A stretch of DNA of 64,000 nt from Streptomyces globisporus (GCA_014649555.1 BMTG01000001.1:1054001-1118000); one strand, 5' to 3'; shown: positions 18,856 to 28,406, numbered from the stretch's first letter. Translations and numbers: made by a program. The notes: generated by a model not told the origin, from the letters alone.

Positions 18856-19307
18856 GCGAGGACGCCCTTCTTCCATGCGTAGAGCAGTCCCACGGCCAGG
18901 AAGCCGAGGAAGATGAACATTTCGACCAGGGTCGTCGCGCCGTATCCAGGCGCCGCGAACACCGTGGCCCAGGGGAACAGGAAGATGGAGTCGACCGCGA
19001 AGATCACGTACAGGAACGCGTAGACGTAGTACCGCACCTGGGTGTGCGCCCAGCCCTCGCCGACCGGGTCGACGCCGCATTCATAGGTGAGCAGCTTCTC
19101 CGGGGTGGGCACGATGGGGCGCAGCAGTCGCCCGGCTCCGAAAGCGACGGCGACGAACAGGACGCCGACCAGGGCGAGCAGGCCGATGACCGAATAGCTC
19201 TGGAAGTACTCTGAGGCGAGTGCGGTGGCTCCGTCCGCCGGAACACCGGACACCCCGGTCATGCCCGCCGCGTCCGCCAAGCCGGTCACGTCCGTAACGT
19301 CGGCCAC
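18846..19307 (-). CDS. nuoA: Complex I membrane subunit A (second set)
   Basis: A 153-residue subunit with three membrane helices. [36 protein letters not shown] is the strongly conserved loop and TM2, including the Cys of the loop and the membrane carboxylates. The N-terminus is uncertain: GTG 19307 has GAGGGGCG upstream, while an in-frame ATG at 19262 would give a more usual length of 138. I list the longer form. First gene of the ten-gene cluster; a candidate promoter lies about 80 bases upstream. Confidence 0.93.
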   Translation of the reverse strand: MADVTDVTGLADAAGMTGVSGVPADGATALASEYFQSYSVIGLLALVGVLFVAVAFGAGRLLRPIVPTPEKLLTYECGVDPVGEGWAHTQVRYYVYAFLYVIFAVDSIFLFPWATVFAAPGYGATTLVEMFIFLGFLAVGLLYAWKKGVLAWA

Positions 19308-19383
19308 GTCCGCCCCTCGCTCCCTCGTCGTCCGCTTCTGTCCCGCGTGCCCGTTGTGTACCCACGGGTTCCGTACGCACGGG

Positions 19384-19411
19384 AGTCTAGGGCCTGCTAA
19401 ACGGAGCGTAA
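19384..19411 (-). promoter_or_regulatory. Candidate nuo-cluster promoter
   Basis: On the minus strand TTACGC (19411-19406) and TAGACT (19389-19384) are separated by 16 bases. They are about 77 bases upstream of the nuoA GTG in the 198-base gap shared with the divergent kinase gene. I saw no Rex-type (TGTGAAC...GTTCACA) site in the gap. Confidence 0.4.
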
Positions 19412-19505
19412 GCAGCCGCGTCGGACATCAGGTGGGGTTATCCCTACTTCACCCCCACCCACGAGCCCCATGGTGCGCGCGGGTGCGGCCCGGCAGGCTG
19501 GGGGT

Positions 19506-20696
19506 ATGACCATGAGCCCCTCCCTGCCGGCCCCCGACCGGCTGCCGCCCGCCCGCTTCGCCCTCGACCGGTGGACCTGGCGGGAGATCGCTTATCTGCT
19601 CGCCAATCTGCCGGTGGCCGTCGTCGGGTTCGTCTACACGGTTGTGGTGATCAGCGTGGGCGCCGGACTGTCCGTCACCGTGATCGGTCTGCCGCTGCTG
19701 GTCGGCGGGCTCCAGGGTGCCCGGCTGCTGGGCGGGCTGGAGCGGCGGCGGGCGCGGTGGATGCTCGGTGTGCGGGTGGACGAGCCGAGTCCGCTGGGGC
19801 GCGGCCACCGGGATGAGGGGTTCTTCGTCCGGCTGTGGGCGGGGCTGAAGGACCCGGTGGGCTGGCGGGCGTTGTTGTACGGGTTCATCCGACTGCCGTG
19901 GGGGGTGCTGACGTTCGCGGTGACACTGGTGAGTCTGTTCGTCCTGTGGCCGGTGCTGCCGTTCATCGCGCGGGGGCTGACGACGGTGGACCGGGCGTTG
20001 GTGCGCGGGCTGCTGTCTCCGTCGGACGAGTTGGAGCGGCGCATCGCCGAGCTGGAGTCGGACCGGGGCGTGGTCGTGGACACGGCCGCCGCCGACCTCC
20101 GCCGGATCGAGCGCGACCTGCACGACGGCGCCCAGGCCCGCCTGGTCGCCCTCGCCATGGGGCTCGGCCTGGCGAAGGAGAAGCTCACCGACGACCCCGA
20201 GGCCGCCGCCCGCATGGTCGACGAGGCCCACGGCGAGATCAAGGTGGCCCTGCAGGAGCTGCGCGACCTGGCACGCGGCATCCACCCCGCCGTCCTCACC
20301 GACCGGGGCCTGGACGCCGCACTCTCCGCCATCGCCTCCCGCTGCACGGTCCCGGTCAAGGTGTCGGTGGGGCTTCGGGGGCGTCCGGCCGAGGCGATCG
20401 AGGGGATCGCGTATTTCACCGTCTCGGAGCTCCTTCAGAACATCAGCAAGCACAGCGGTGCGCGGTCGGCCTCGGTCGACGTGTGGCGTTCGGGGGGCCG
20501 GCTGCTGCTCCAGGTCACGGACGACGGCGGGGGCGGGGCCCGGCTGGACGGCGGCTCGGGGCTGGCGGGGCTCGCCGAGCGGCTCGACGCGGTCGACGGG
20601 GTGTTCGTCGTGGACTCGCCGGAGGGCGGGCCGACGACCGTCACCGCCGAGCTGCCCTGGCGCGACCGGACCGTTGCGGCCGCACGCCCGGCATGA
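19506..20696 (+). CDS. NarL-type sensor histidine kinase with integral membrane sensor domain (1)
   Basis: A 396-residue membrane kinase. Residues 1-170 are the 'putative sensor' membrane domain with two hydrophobic hairpins (about 30-75 and 120-160). The HisKA_3 dimerisation helix has RIERDLHDGAQARL with phospho-acceptor His206, and the HATPase domain has the N-box ELLQNISKHSG and G-box DDGGGG...GLAGLAERL. ATG 19506 lies seven bases after CAGGCT, suggesting a leaderless mRNA. It is closely paralogous to the next kinase: about 100 residues around the His are almost identical. Likely feeds the LuxR-type regulator at 22785. Confidence 0.93.
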   Translation: MTMSPSLPAPDRLPPARFALDRWTWREIAYLLANLPVAVVGFVYTVVVISVGAGLSVTVIGLPLLVGGLQGARLLGGLERRRARWMLGVRVDEPSPLGRGHRDEGFFVRLWAGLKDPVGWRALLYGFIRLPWGVLTFAVTLVSLFVLWPVLPFIARGLTTVDRALVRGLLSPSDELERRIAELESDRGVVVDTAAADLRRIERDLHDGAQARLVALAMGLGLAKEKLTDDPEAAARMVDEAHGEIKVALQELRDLARGIHPAVLTDRGLDAALSAIASRCTVPVKVSVGLRGRPAEAIEGIAYFTVSELLQNISKHSGARSASVDVWRSGGRLLLQVTDDGGGGARLDGGSGLAGLAERLDAVDGVFVVDSPEGGPTTVTAELPWRDRTVAAARPA

Positions 20697-20740
20697 CCGC
20701 ATGACCGCATGACCGCACGACCGCACGACCGCACGACCGC
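20693..20740. repeat. Six tandem 8-bp repeats (RYGACCGC type)
   Basis: Three copies of ATGACCGC followed by three of ACGACCGC start at the stop codon of the first kinase gene, and a degenerate seventh copy (ATGGTCGG) follows. Period 8 is not a codon multiple. The repeats lie outside the coding sequence except for the first bases, which supply the TGA stop. Confidence 0.9.
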
Positions 20741-20764
20741 ATGGTCGGCACGACCTCCCACACA

Positions 20765-20789
20765 ACCGGGGGTAGGGAAAACCCCCGGT
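20765..20789 (+). terminator. Hairpin between the two kinase genes
   Basis: A perfect 9-bp stem (ACCGGGGGT 20765-20773 and its complement 20781-20789) with a 7-base AGGGAAA loop, 69 bases after the first kinase stop. Probably a terminator, which would make the second kinase separately transcribed. Confidence 0.6.
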
Positions 20790-20958
20790 CGGATACGGAG
20801 AGGGACCTCATGGTGCGGAAGGCCGCGGGCCAGCACCCTTGAGGGAGAACGGAGGAAGGACGGTCCCTGGTGACGGGGCCGCCTCCGGCGCCACGACGGC
20901 GCACGCCCCACGGACAGCCCACTGAGAGACTGAGACAGAGACGGAACGGACGGGACTC

Positions 20959-22320
20959 ATGGCCACGGCATACGGACCGGACACGCGGGACCGGGAGCAC
21001 GAGGGTTCCGCCCCCGGCTTCGGGGTGAAGACCCGGACGAGGCAATTCCTCCCGGCGCCGCTGCGTGCGCCGCTGGAGGCCCGTGCCTGGCGCGAGCTCC
21101 TCTACGCGCTGCTGAGCTTCCCGCTCAGCACGGTGATGTTCGTCTTCGCGGTCACCATGACGTCGTTGAGCGCGGGTCTGATGGTCACCTTCATCGGGAT
21201 ACCGGTCCTCGCCGTCGGCCTCGCCGTGTGCCGGGGCTTCGGGACGCTGGAGCGGCACCGGGCGCGGGCGCTGCTGCGGGTGGAGGTGGCGGATCCGGAG
21301 CGGGTGCGCGGGAAGACCGGCGGCCCGATGTCCTGGATGGGCGCCGTCCTCAAGAGCGGGGCGTCCTGGCGGCACCTGCTGTACACGCTGCTGCACTTCC
21401 CGTGGGCCGTATTCACGTTCGTCGTCGCGATCACGTTCTGGACGTACGGTCTGATGGCGCTGACGTACCCGCTGTGGTTCTGGCTCTTCCCGATGTTCGC
21501 CGGGCAGGACGGCATCCAGGTGTACGGGGACCGCACCCACGAGGAGTATCTGAACTCGCCCCTGGAGCTGGCGGTGACCGGGGCGGTGGGCCTGGTGCTG
21601 GTGGTGGCGGCGCCCTGGGTGGTGCGGGGTCTGCTGACGGTGGACCGGCTGATGGTCACCGGTCTGCTGGGGCCGTCCCGGCTGGCCAGCCGGGTCTCCG
21701 AGCTGGAGTCGGACCGGGGCGTGGTCGTGGACACCGCCGCCGCCGACCTCCGCCGGATCGAGCGCGACCTGCACGACGGCGCCCAGGCCCGCCTGGTCGC
21801 CCTCGCGATGGATCTGGGCCTGGCGAAGGAGAAGCTGACCGACGACCCCGAGGCCGCGGCCCGCATGGTCGACGAGGCTCACGGCGAGGTGAAGGTCGCT
21901 CTGCAGGAGCTGCGCGACCTGGCCCGCGGCATCCACCCCGCCGTCCTCACCGACCGGGGCCTGGACGCCGCACTGTCCGCAATAGCCTCCCGCTGCACCG
22001 TGCCCGTGACCGTCGAGGTGGACCTGGACTCGCGTCCGGCGCAGGCGATCGAGGGGATCGCGTATTTCACCGTCTCGGAGCTGCTCCAGAACATCAGCAA
22101 GCACGCCCGTGCGACCCGGGCCACGGTCGATGTGTGGCGGGCGGGCGACCGGCTGATGCTCCAGGTCACGGACAACGGCCAGGGTGGGGCGTCGTCGGCC
22201 TCGGGCGGCGGCCTGGCCGGACTGGCGGAGCGGCTGGACGCCGTGGACGGGATCCTGGTGGTCGACTCCCCGGCCGGCGGCCCGACGACGGTCACAGCCG
22301 AACTGCCCTGGCGCGGCTGA
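20959..22320 (+). CDS. NarL-type sensor histidine kinase with integral membrane sensor domain (2)
   Basis: A 453-residue paralogue of the preceding kinase. The longer membrane sensor region (about 45-95 and 135-230, four to six hydrophobic segments) contains an extra 45-residue loop, QDGIQVYGDRTHEEYLNSP. The DHp helix has RIERDLHDGAQARL with His272, and the ATPase domain ends in ADNGQGG-type G-box and GLAGLAERLDAVDG. The catalytic core is nearly identical to kinase 1, while the sensor halves differ, so the two proteins may sense different cues, or heterodimerise, and act on the same regulator. ATG chosen at the conserved length; GGGACTC lies just upstream. Confidence 0.93.
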   Translation: MATAYGPDTRDREHEGSAPGFGVKTRTRQFLPAPLRAPLEARAWRELLYALLSFPLSTVMFVFAVTMTSLSAGLMVTFIGIPVLAVGLAVCRGFGTLERHRARALLRVEVADPERVRGKTGGPMSWMGAVLKSGASWRHLLYTLLHFPWAVFTFVVAITFWTYGLMALTYPLWFWLFPMFAGQDGIQVYGDRTHEEYLNSPLELAVTGAVGLVLVVAAPWVVRGLLTVDRLMVTGLLGPSRLASRVSELESDRGVVVDTAAADLRRIERDLHDGAQARLVALAMDLGLAKEKLTDDPEAAARMVDEAHGEVKVALQELRDLARGIHPAVLTDRGLDAALSAIASRCTVPVTVEVDLDSRPAQAIEGIAYFTVSELLQNISKHARATRATVDVWRAGDRLMLQVTDNGQGGASSASGGGLAGLAERLDAVDGILVVDSPAGGPTTVTAELPWRG

Positions 22321-22370
22321 CCCGGACGAACCAGACGAACCAGCCGGGCGGGGGGCGCGCTGGACGGACC

Positions 22371-22525
22371 TCGCCCTGGCAGGCCGGGGTGCCCCAGCGG
22401 GAGCCGCCCTGCCCCGGCTGCCCCGGATGAACCGAGCGGGCGGGCACGCCCCGGACAGACCCGTCGCCCTGGCAGGCCGGGGTGCCCCGGCGGAGCCGCC
22501 CTGGCGCGGCTGCCCCGAACGAACC
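22371..22525. repeat. Imperfect 93-bp direct duplication in a 464-base gene-free stretch
   Basis: The segment 22371-22433 recurs at 22464-22525 (offset 93): the first 25 bases are identical and the rest differ at a few positions, both ending GATGAACC/AACGAACC. It is followed by a pyrimidine-rich tract (22555-22640) with a repeated GGGGC(A/G)GGCCCCCTCTCCC unit. The stretch 22321-22784 holds no convincing gene; it contains these repeats and the promoter of the response regulator gene. Confidence 0.8.
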
Positions 22526-22784
22526 TCGCCCTCCCCCGTTCCTTGCCGGGGCAGGCCCCCTCTCCCTACCGGGGCGGGCCCCCTCTCCCGCCGCTCCCCT
22601 GCCCTCCCTCTCCCCTCCCCTTGCCTCTCCCTCACCGGTCCGCGTGGGTTATCCACAGGTCCCCCATCCGAGTCCGGGTCCTGGGATGCTGGGACGGTCG
22701 GGGCGCGGCGCGCGGTGGGTCGGGCGTGGGGCGTGCGAGGTCGCGGGGAACGCGGCATATTCGAAAAGTGGGGGACTCGCAGTC

Positions 22785-23465
22785 GTGGAGAACGTGGAGA
22801 ACAGGGTGCGCGTGGTCATCGCCGAGGATTCGGTCCTGCTCCGGGAGGGGCTCACCCGGCTGCTCACCGATCTCGGGCACGACGTGGTCGCGGGGGTCGG
22901 GGACGCGGAGGCGCTGCTCAAGACCGTGGCGGAGCTCGACGCCGAGCAGGCGCTTCCCGATGTGGTGGTCGCCGACGTGCGGATGCCGCCGACGCACACG
23001 GACGAGGGAGTGCGCGCGGCGGTGCGGCTGCGGAAGGACTACCCGGGCATCGGGGTGCTGGTCCTCTCCCAGTACGTGGAGGAGCAGTACGCCACCGAGC
23101 TGCTGGCGGGCAGCAGCCGCGGGGTGGGGTATCTGCTGAAGGACCGGGTGGCCGAGGTCCGCGAGTTCGTGGACGCGGTCGTCCGGGTGGCGCAGGGCGG
23201 GACGGCTCTGGACCCGGAAGTGGTGGCGCAGCTGCTGGGCCGCAGCCGCAAGCAGGACGTGCTGGCCGGGCTGACGCCGCGCGAGCGGGAGGTCCTCGGT
23301 CTGATGGCCGAGGGCCGGACGAACTCCGCCATCGCCCGCCAGCTCGTGGTGAGCGACGGGGCGGTCGAGAAGCACGTCAGCAACATCTTCCTGAAGCTGG
23401 GGCTCTCCCCCAGCGACGGCGACCACCGGCGCGTCCTCGCCGTGCTGACCTACCTGAATTCTTAG
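22785..23465 (+). CDS. LuxR/NarL-family response regulator
   Basis: A 226-residue regulator. The receiver domain has the acidic pocket AED (residues 14-15), phospho-acceptor Asp64 (VVVADVRMPP) and the conserved Lys in YLLKDRV. The C-terminal helix-turn-helix is LTPREREVLGLMAEGRTNSAIARQLVVSDGAVEKHVSNIF. Start GTG 22785 follows a GGGGG about 11 bases upstream; a second in-frame GTG at 22794 is possible. Context makes it the partner of the two upstream kinases. An LSPSDGDHRRVLAVLTYL C-terminus is typical of this subclass. Target genes are unknown; nuo and korAB flank it. Confidence 0.92.
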   Translation: MENVENRVRVVIAEDSVLLREGLTRLLTDLGHDVVAGVGDAEALLKTVAELDAEQALPDVVVADVRMPPTHTDEGVRAAVRLRKDYPGIGVLVLSQYVEEQYATELLAGSSRGVGYLLKDRVAEVREFVDAVVRVAQGGTALDPEVVAQLLGRSRKQDVLAGLTPREREVLGLMAEGRTNSAIARQLVVSDGAVEKHVSNIFLKLGLSPSDGDHRRVLAVLTYLNS

Positions 23466-23469
23466 AAAC

Positions 23470-23484
23470 CTGACACTCTGTCAG
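23470..23484. promoter_or_regulatory. 15-bp palindrome after the regulator gene
   Basis: CTGACA-CTC-TGTCAG is a perfect inverted repeat of 6-bp arms four bases after the regulator stop and 270 bases before korA. The shape suits a TetR- or GntR-type operator or a short terminator; nothing fixes which. The rest of 23485-23753 shows no gene. Confidence 0.4.
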
Positions 23485-23753
23485 ATATCGAGCACTTGAG
23501 AAGCACTCAAAGGCGCCCCGAGAGGGGACGGAGAAGGTGAGGGATCTAGGGCCAAAGGCCCAGGGGCAGCGCATCTCCATCCCACGATCGGGGGTCGGCA
23601 TAACGTGACAGTCCTTACTAAAAGGGTGTCTCAAAACAGCGTCCACCATATGATCGGTCCCTGGAGGGCAACCTACGCAGACGTAGGGTGGCCTCCGGGA
23701 TCCGCCGGCCGCCGGACGGTTCCGAACCGCCGCCCCAAGGGAGGTCCAGTTCA

Positions 23754-25710
23754 GTGACGAGCCAGGTCAGTAGCGCGGCAGAGAAGGCCGATGAGGCCAA
23801 CGACGCCGTCCTCGGGGGCCAGCGAGCCCCCCTGTCAGGTACGACGGGAACCACGGGCGGCGACGGGAAGGAAGTCCGCCGCCTGGACCGGGTGATCATC
23901 CGCTTCGCGGGCGACTCGGGTGACGGTATGCAGCTCACGGGTGACCGGTTCACCTCAGAGACCGCTTCCTTCGGCAACGATCTCTCCACCCTGCCGAACT
24001 TCCCGGCGGAGATCCGCGCCCCCGCAGGCACGCTGCCGGGGGTCTCTTCCTTTCAGCTCCACTTTGCCGATCATGACATTCTGACCCCGGGCGACGCCCC
24101 CAACGTCCTGGTCGCGATGAATCCCGCCGCGTTGAAGGCGAACATCGACGACGTACCGCGCGGCGCGGAAATCATTGTGAACACCGACGAGTTCACGAAG
24201 CGGCCGATGGCGAAGGTGGGCTATGCGACCAGCCCGCTGGAGGACGGTTCGCTGGAGGCCTACAACGTCCACCCGGTGCCGCTGACGACGCTGACGCTGG
24301 AGGCGCTGAAGGAGTTCGGGCTCCCCCGCAAGGAGGCCGAGCGGTCCAAGAACATGTTCGCGCTCGGACTGCTGTCGTGGATGTACCACCGGCCGACCGA
24401 GGGGACGGAGGCGTTCCTGCGGACCAAATTCGCGAAGAAACCGGAGATCGCCGAGGCGAATGTGGCGGCCTTCCGGGCCGGGTGGAATTTCGGCGAGACG
24501 ACCGAGGACTTCGCGGTCTCCTACGAGGTCGCCCCGGCGTCACAGGCCTTCCCCACCGGCACCTACCGCAACATCTCGGGGAACCTCGCCCTGTCCTACG
24601 GCCTGATCGCCGCAGGGCAGCTGGCGGACCTGCCGCTCTACCTGGGCTCGTATCCGATCACCCCGGCCTCGGACATCCTGCACGAGCTGTCCCGGCACAA
24701 GAATTTCGGTGTGCGGACCTTCCAGGCCGAGGACGAGATCGCCGGAATCGGGGCGGCGCTGGGAGCCGCGTTCGGCGGGGCGCTGGGTGTGACCACGACA
24801 TCGGGCCCCGGTGTGGCGCTGAAGTCGGAGACGATCGGGCTCGCGGTCTCCCTGGAGCTCCCGCTGCTGATCATCGACATCCAGCGCGGCGGTCCGTCGA
24901 CCGGGCTGCCGACCAAGACCGAGCAGGCCGACCTGCTCCAGGCGATGTACGGCAGGAACGGTGAGGCCCCGGTTCCGATCGTGGCCCCGCAGACCCCGGC
25001 GGACTGCTTCGACGCCGCGATCGACGCGGCCCGGATCGCCCTGACGTACCGGACGCCGGTCTTCCTGCTCTCCGACGGTTATCTGGCCAACGGCTCCGAG
25101 CCCTGGCGCATCCCGGAGACGGATTCGCTGCCCGACCTCAAGACGCCGTTCGCCACCGGGCCGAACCACGCCCTGGCCGACGGCACCGAAGTCTTCTGGC
25201 CCTACAAGCGCGACCCGCAGACCCTGGCCCGCCCCTGGGCGGTCCCCGGGACGGCCGGCCTGGAGCACCGCATCGGCGGGATCGAGAAGCAGGACGGCAC
25301 CGGCAACATCTCCTACGACCCGGCCAACCACGACTTCATGGTCCGCACGCGCCAGGCCAAGGTGGACGGCATCGAGGTTCCCGACCTGGAGGTCGACGAC
25401 CCGGCCGGGGCGGCGACGCTGGTGCTCGGCTGGGGATCGACGTACGGGCCGATCACCGCCGCCGTTCGCCGTCTGCGCGCCGCGGGGGCGCCCATCGCCC
25501 AGGCCCACCTGCGCCATCTCAACCCCTTCCCGAAGAATCTCGGCGAGGTACTGAAGCGCTACGACAAAGTCGTCGTGCCGGAGATGAACCTCGGCCAGCT
25601 CGCGATGCTGCTGCGGGCGAAGTATCTGGTGGACGCCCACAGCTACAACCAGGTCAACGGAATGCCGTTCAAGGCCGAGCAGCTCGCCACGGCTCTCAAG
25701 GAGGCCATCG

Positions 25711-25718
<8 letters not shown>
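23754..25718 (+). CDS. korA: 2-oxoacid:ferredoxin oxidoreductase, alpha subunit (gamma-alpha fusion)
   Basis: A 654-residue subunit that with KorB oxidatively decarboxylates 2-oxoglutarate (or a related 2-oxoacid) to the CoA ester while reducing ferredoxin. The N-terminal gamma domain (about 45-230) begins RVIIRFAGDSGDGMQLTGDRF. The alpha domain (about 265-500) has LYLGSYPITPASDILHEL and TTTSGPGVALKSETIGLA, and a C-terminal transketolase-like domain follows. Start GTG 23754 has AGGGAGG nine bases upstream; the longer ATG start lacks one. The first 40 residues are a non-conserved Ser/Gly-rich leader. It overlaps korB by eight bases. Typical of aerobic actinobacteria using a KorAB-type variant TCA step. 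Confidence 0.95.
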
Positions 25719-26784
<1,066 letters not shown>

Positions 26785-26813
26785 GCCGAAGCGCGTTCCG
26801 TACCCACCTCACC

Positions 26814-26854
26814 GAGGCCCGGGCCCGATCCCCGCAGGATCAGGCCCGGGCCTC
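26814..26854. terminator. Bidirectional terminator between korB and the HxlR gene
   Basis: A perfect 12-bp stem (GAGGCCCGGGCC 26814-26825 and complement 26843-26854) has a nested 5-bp GATCC/GGATC inner stem. It lies 30 bases past korB and overlaps the last codons of the convergent HxlR gene. Confidence 0.88.
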
Positions 26855-27211
26855 GTCGTATGCCTCGCGTGCCGCCTGCACCGCGTCCACCTGGCGTTCG
26901 GTCCAGCGGGCGAGCGCCGACACCTGCTCGGCGGCCTCGACACCGAGCGGGGTGAGCGAGTAGTCCACCCGCGGCGGGATCACCGGCTTCGCGTCCCGGT
27001 GGACGAAACCGTCGCGCTCCAGCGTCTGGAGGGTCTGGGCCAGCATCTTCTCGCTGACGCCGCCCACCTCGCGGCGCAGTTCGCTGAAGCGGTACGAGCG
27101 CTCCAGCAGCGCTACCAGAACGAGCACGCCCCAGCGGCTCGTCACATGCTCCAGGATCAGCCGGGACGGGCACATGGGCTGCTTGACGTCCGCGATCGCA
27201 ATCACTGCCAT
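26840..27211 (-). CDS. HxlR-family redox/quinone-responsive regulator
   Basis: A 123-residue winged-helix DNA-binding protein. The single cysteine Cys14 in KQPMCPSRLILEHVTSRWGVLVL corresponds to the redox-sensing N-terminal cysteine of the HxlR/DUF24 group (YodB, HypR, QorR). SELRREVGGVSEKMLAQTLQTLERDGFVHR is the recognition helix and wing. Divergent from a quinone oxidoreductase-like gene, and an inverted repeat abuts its start codon, so it is likely the repressor of both, released by quinone or aldehyde stress. The regulatory link is inferred from family and context. Confidence 0.93.
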   Translation of the reverse strand: MAVIAIADVKQPMCPSRLILEHVTSRWGVLVLVALLERSYRFSELRREVGGVSEKMLAQTLQTLERDGFVHRDAKPVIPPRVDYSLTPLGVEAAEQVSALARWTERQVDAVQAAREAYDEARA

Positions 27212-27214
27212 ACC

Positions 27215-27239
27215 AGTACCTTACTTCAAAGTGGGTACT
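27215..27239. promoter_or_regulatory. Probable HxlR operator
   Basis: AGTACC (27215-27220) and GGTACT (27234-27239) are perfect inverted half-sites around 13 bases that themselves contain the inner palindrome ACTT-CA-AAGT (centre 27227). It begins four bases from the regulator start codon, suited to autoregulation and control of the divergent gene. Confidence 0.65.
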
Positions 27240-27279
27240 TTCTCAGGGTTAGCGCTTCCCCTAGGGTGGTGGCCGAAGC

Positions 27280-27335
27280 GCGAAGACGCGGAGACGTGAA
27301 GACACGGGAACGCGGAAACGCGGAAACGCGGAAAC
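27280..27335. repeat. Seven tandem 8-bp repeats (GCGGAAAC type)
   Basis: Seven consecutive 8-base units; the last three are identical GCGGAAAC and the first four are variants (GCGAAGAC, GCGGAGAC, GTGAAGAC, ACGGGAAC). They lie between the HxlR operator and the start of the oxidoreductase gene, in its probable 5' leader. The rest of the 153-base gap holds the promoter. Confidence 0.9.
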
Positions 27336-27364
27336 GCACCAGCTGATCGAAATCGGAGCCCCCC

Positions 27365-28225
27365 ATGAGCATCGTTGTCACCGGAGCCACTGGCGCCCTC
27401 GGCCGCCTCGTCGTCGACGCCCTGCTGGCCACGGTCCCGGCCGACGAGGTCGTCGCGGTCGTGCGCGACAAGGAGAAGGCCGCCGCACTGGCCGCCCGGG
27501 GCGTGGAGCTGCGCATCGCGGACTACAGCGCCCCCGAGACCCTCGCCGGAGCCTTCCGGTCCGGCGACCGGGTGCTGCTGATCTCCGGCAGCGAGGTGGG
27601 CCGGCGGGTGGCGCAGCACGCCGCGGTGATCGACGCGGCCAAGGCGGCGGGCGTCGCCCAGCTCGCGTACACCGGCATCCTCGGCGGACCCGACGCGGAC
27701 TTCGCGCTGGCCGACGAGCACAAGGCCACCGAGCAGCTGATCCTCGACTCCGGGCTGCCGTACACCTTCCTGCGCAACGGCTGGTACACGGAGAATTACA
27801 CCGCCAACCTGACCCCGGTCCTGGAGCACCGCGCGGTCGTCGCCAACGCGGGCGAGGGCCGTATCGCCTCGGCCTCCCGGGCCGACTTCGCCGCCGCCGC
27901 GGCCGCCGTACTCACCGGCGACGGCCACCTGAACACCGCCTACGAGCTGAGCGGCGACACCGCCTGGTCGCTCGCCGAGTACGCCGCGGTGATCTCCGGG
28001 CTGACCGGCGAGACGATCGCGTACAACAACGTCCCGGCCGCCACGCACCAGGAGATCCTGGTCGGCGCGGGGCTGCCCGAGGGCTTCGCGGCGATCCTCG
28101 TCGACGTGGACGAGGCGATCGGGCGCGGCCGGCTCGCGGGGACGAGCGGCGACCTCGCCCGGCTCATCGGCCGCCCGACGACGCCCCTCGCCGAGACCGT
28201 GCGCGCCGCCCTGTCCGCCGCCTGA
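27365..28225 (+). CDS. NAD(P)H:quinone oxidoreductase, QorB/YtfG-type
   Basis: A 286-residue single-Rossmann NmrA-like SDR. The N-terminus MSIVVTGATGALGRLVVDALL is the NADP-binding GxxGxxG motif. LAYTGILGGPDADFALADEHKATEQLI and PYTFLRNGWYTENY match E. coli QOR2 (YtfG) and its relatives, which reduce quinones with NADPH. The ATG has GGAG eleven bases upstream. Divergent from an HxlR regulator with a candidate operator, as in the qorA/qorR pairs of Corynebacterium. Likely detoxifies quinones or electrophiles; substrate unproven. Confidence 0.9.
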   Translation: MSIVVTGATGALGRLVVDALLATVPADEVVAVVRDKEKAAALAARGVELRIADYSAPETLAGAFRSGDRVLLISGSEVGRRVAQHAAVIDAAKAAGVAQLAYTGILGGPDADFALADEHKATEQLILDSGLPYTFLRNGWYTENYTANLTPVLEHRAVVANAGEGRIASASRADFAAAAAAVLTGDGHLNTAYELSGDTAWSLAEYAAVISGLTGETIAYNNVPAATHQEILVGAGLPEGFAAILVDVDEAIGRGRLAGTSGDLARLIGRPTTPLAETVRAALSAA

Positions 28226-28406
28226 GCAGCGACGTGCCCCCACGAAATCCCCGCCTGAGCGGCGACGCGCCCCCTCACGGACTCACCCACGCAGCACTGT
28301 CATGAGTGTTTCCGTGAGACGGCTATGACACGAAGGCCTTCCGGCGCTACCGTCGTGCCGTCGGCCGGATACGGCCGTCGCGCGCGGGCAGGCCGGGAGG
28401 GCACAC

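Noticed and set aside
19308-19505. Rex or other redox operator in the nuo/kinase divergent gap
   Set aside because: No TGTGAAC...GTTCACA-type palindrome found; the GGTGGGG...CCCCCACC inverted repeat is loose and could be composition alone.
27280-27335. Tandem 8-bp repeats considered as a CRISPR array
   Set aside because: No spacers between units, unit far too short, no cas genes nearby. The same holds for 20693-20740 and 53208-53262.
28226-28406. Possible small gene or riboswitch upstream of rarD
   Set aside because: Only a short direct repeat (CCTGAGC(A/G)GCGACG at two places) and no conserved RNA fold or coding frame that I can support.
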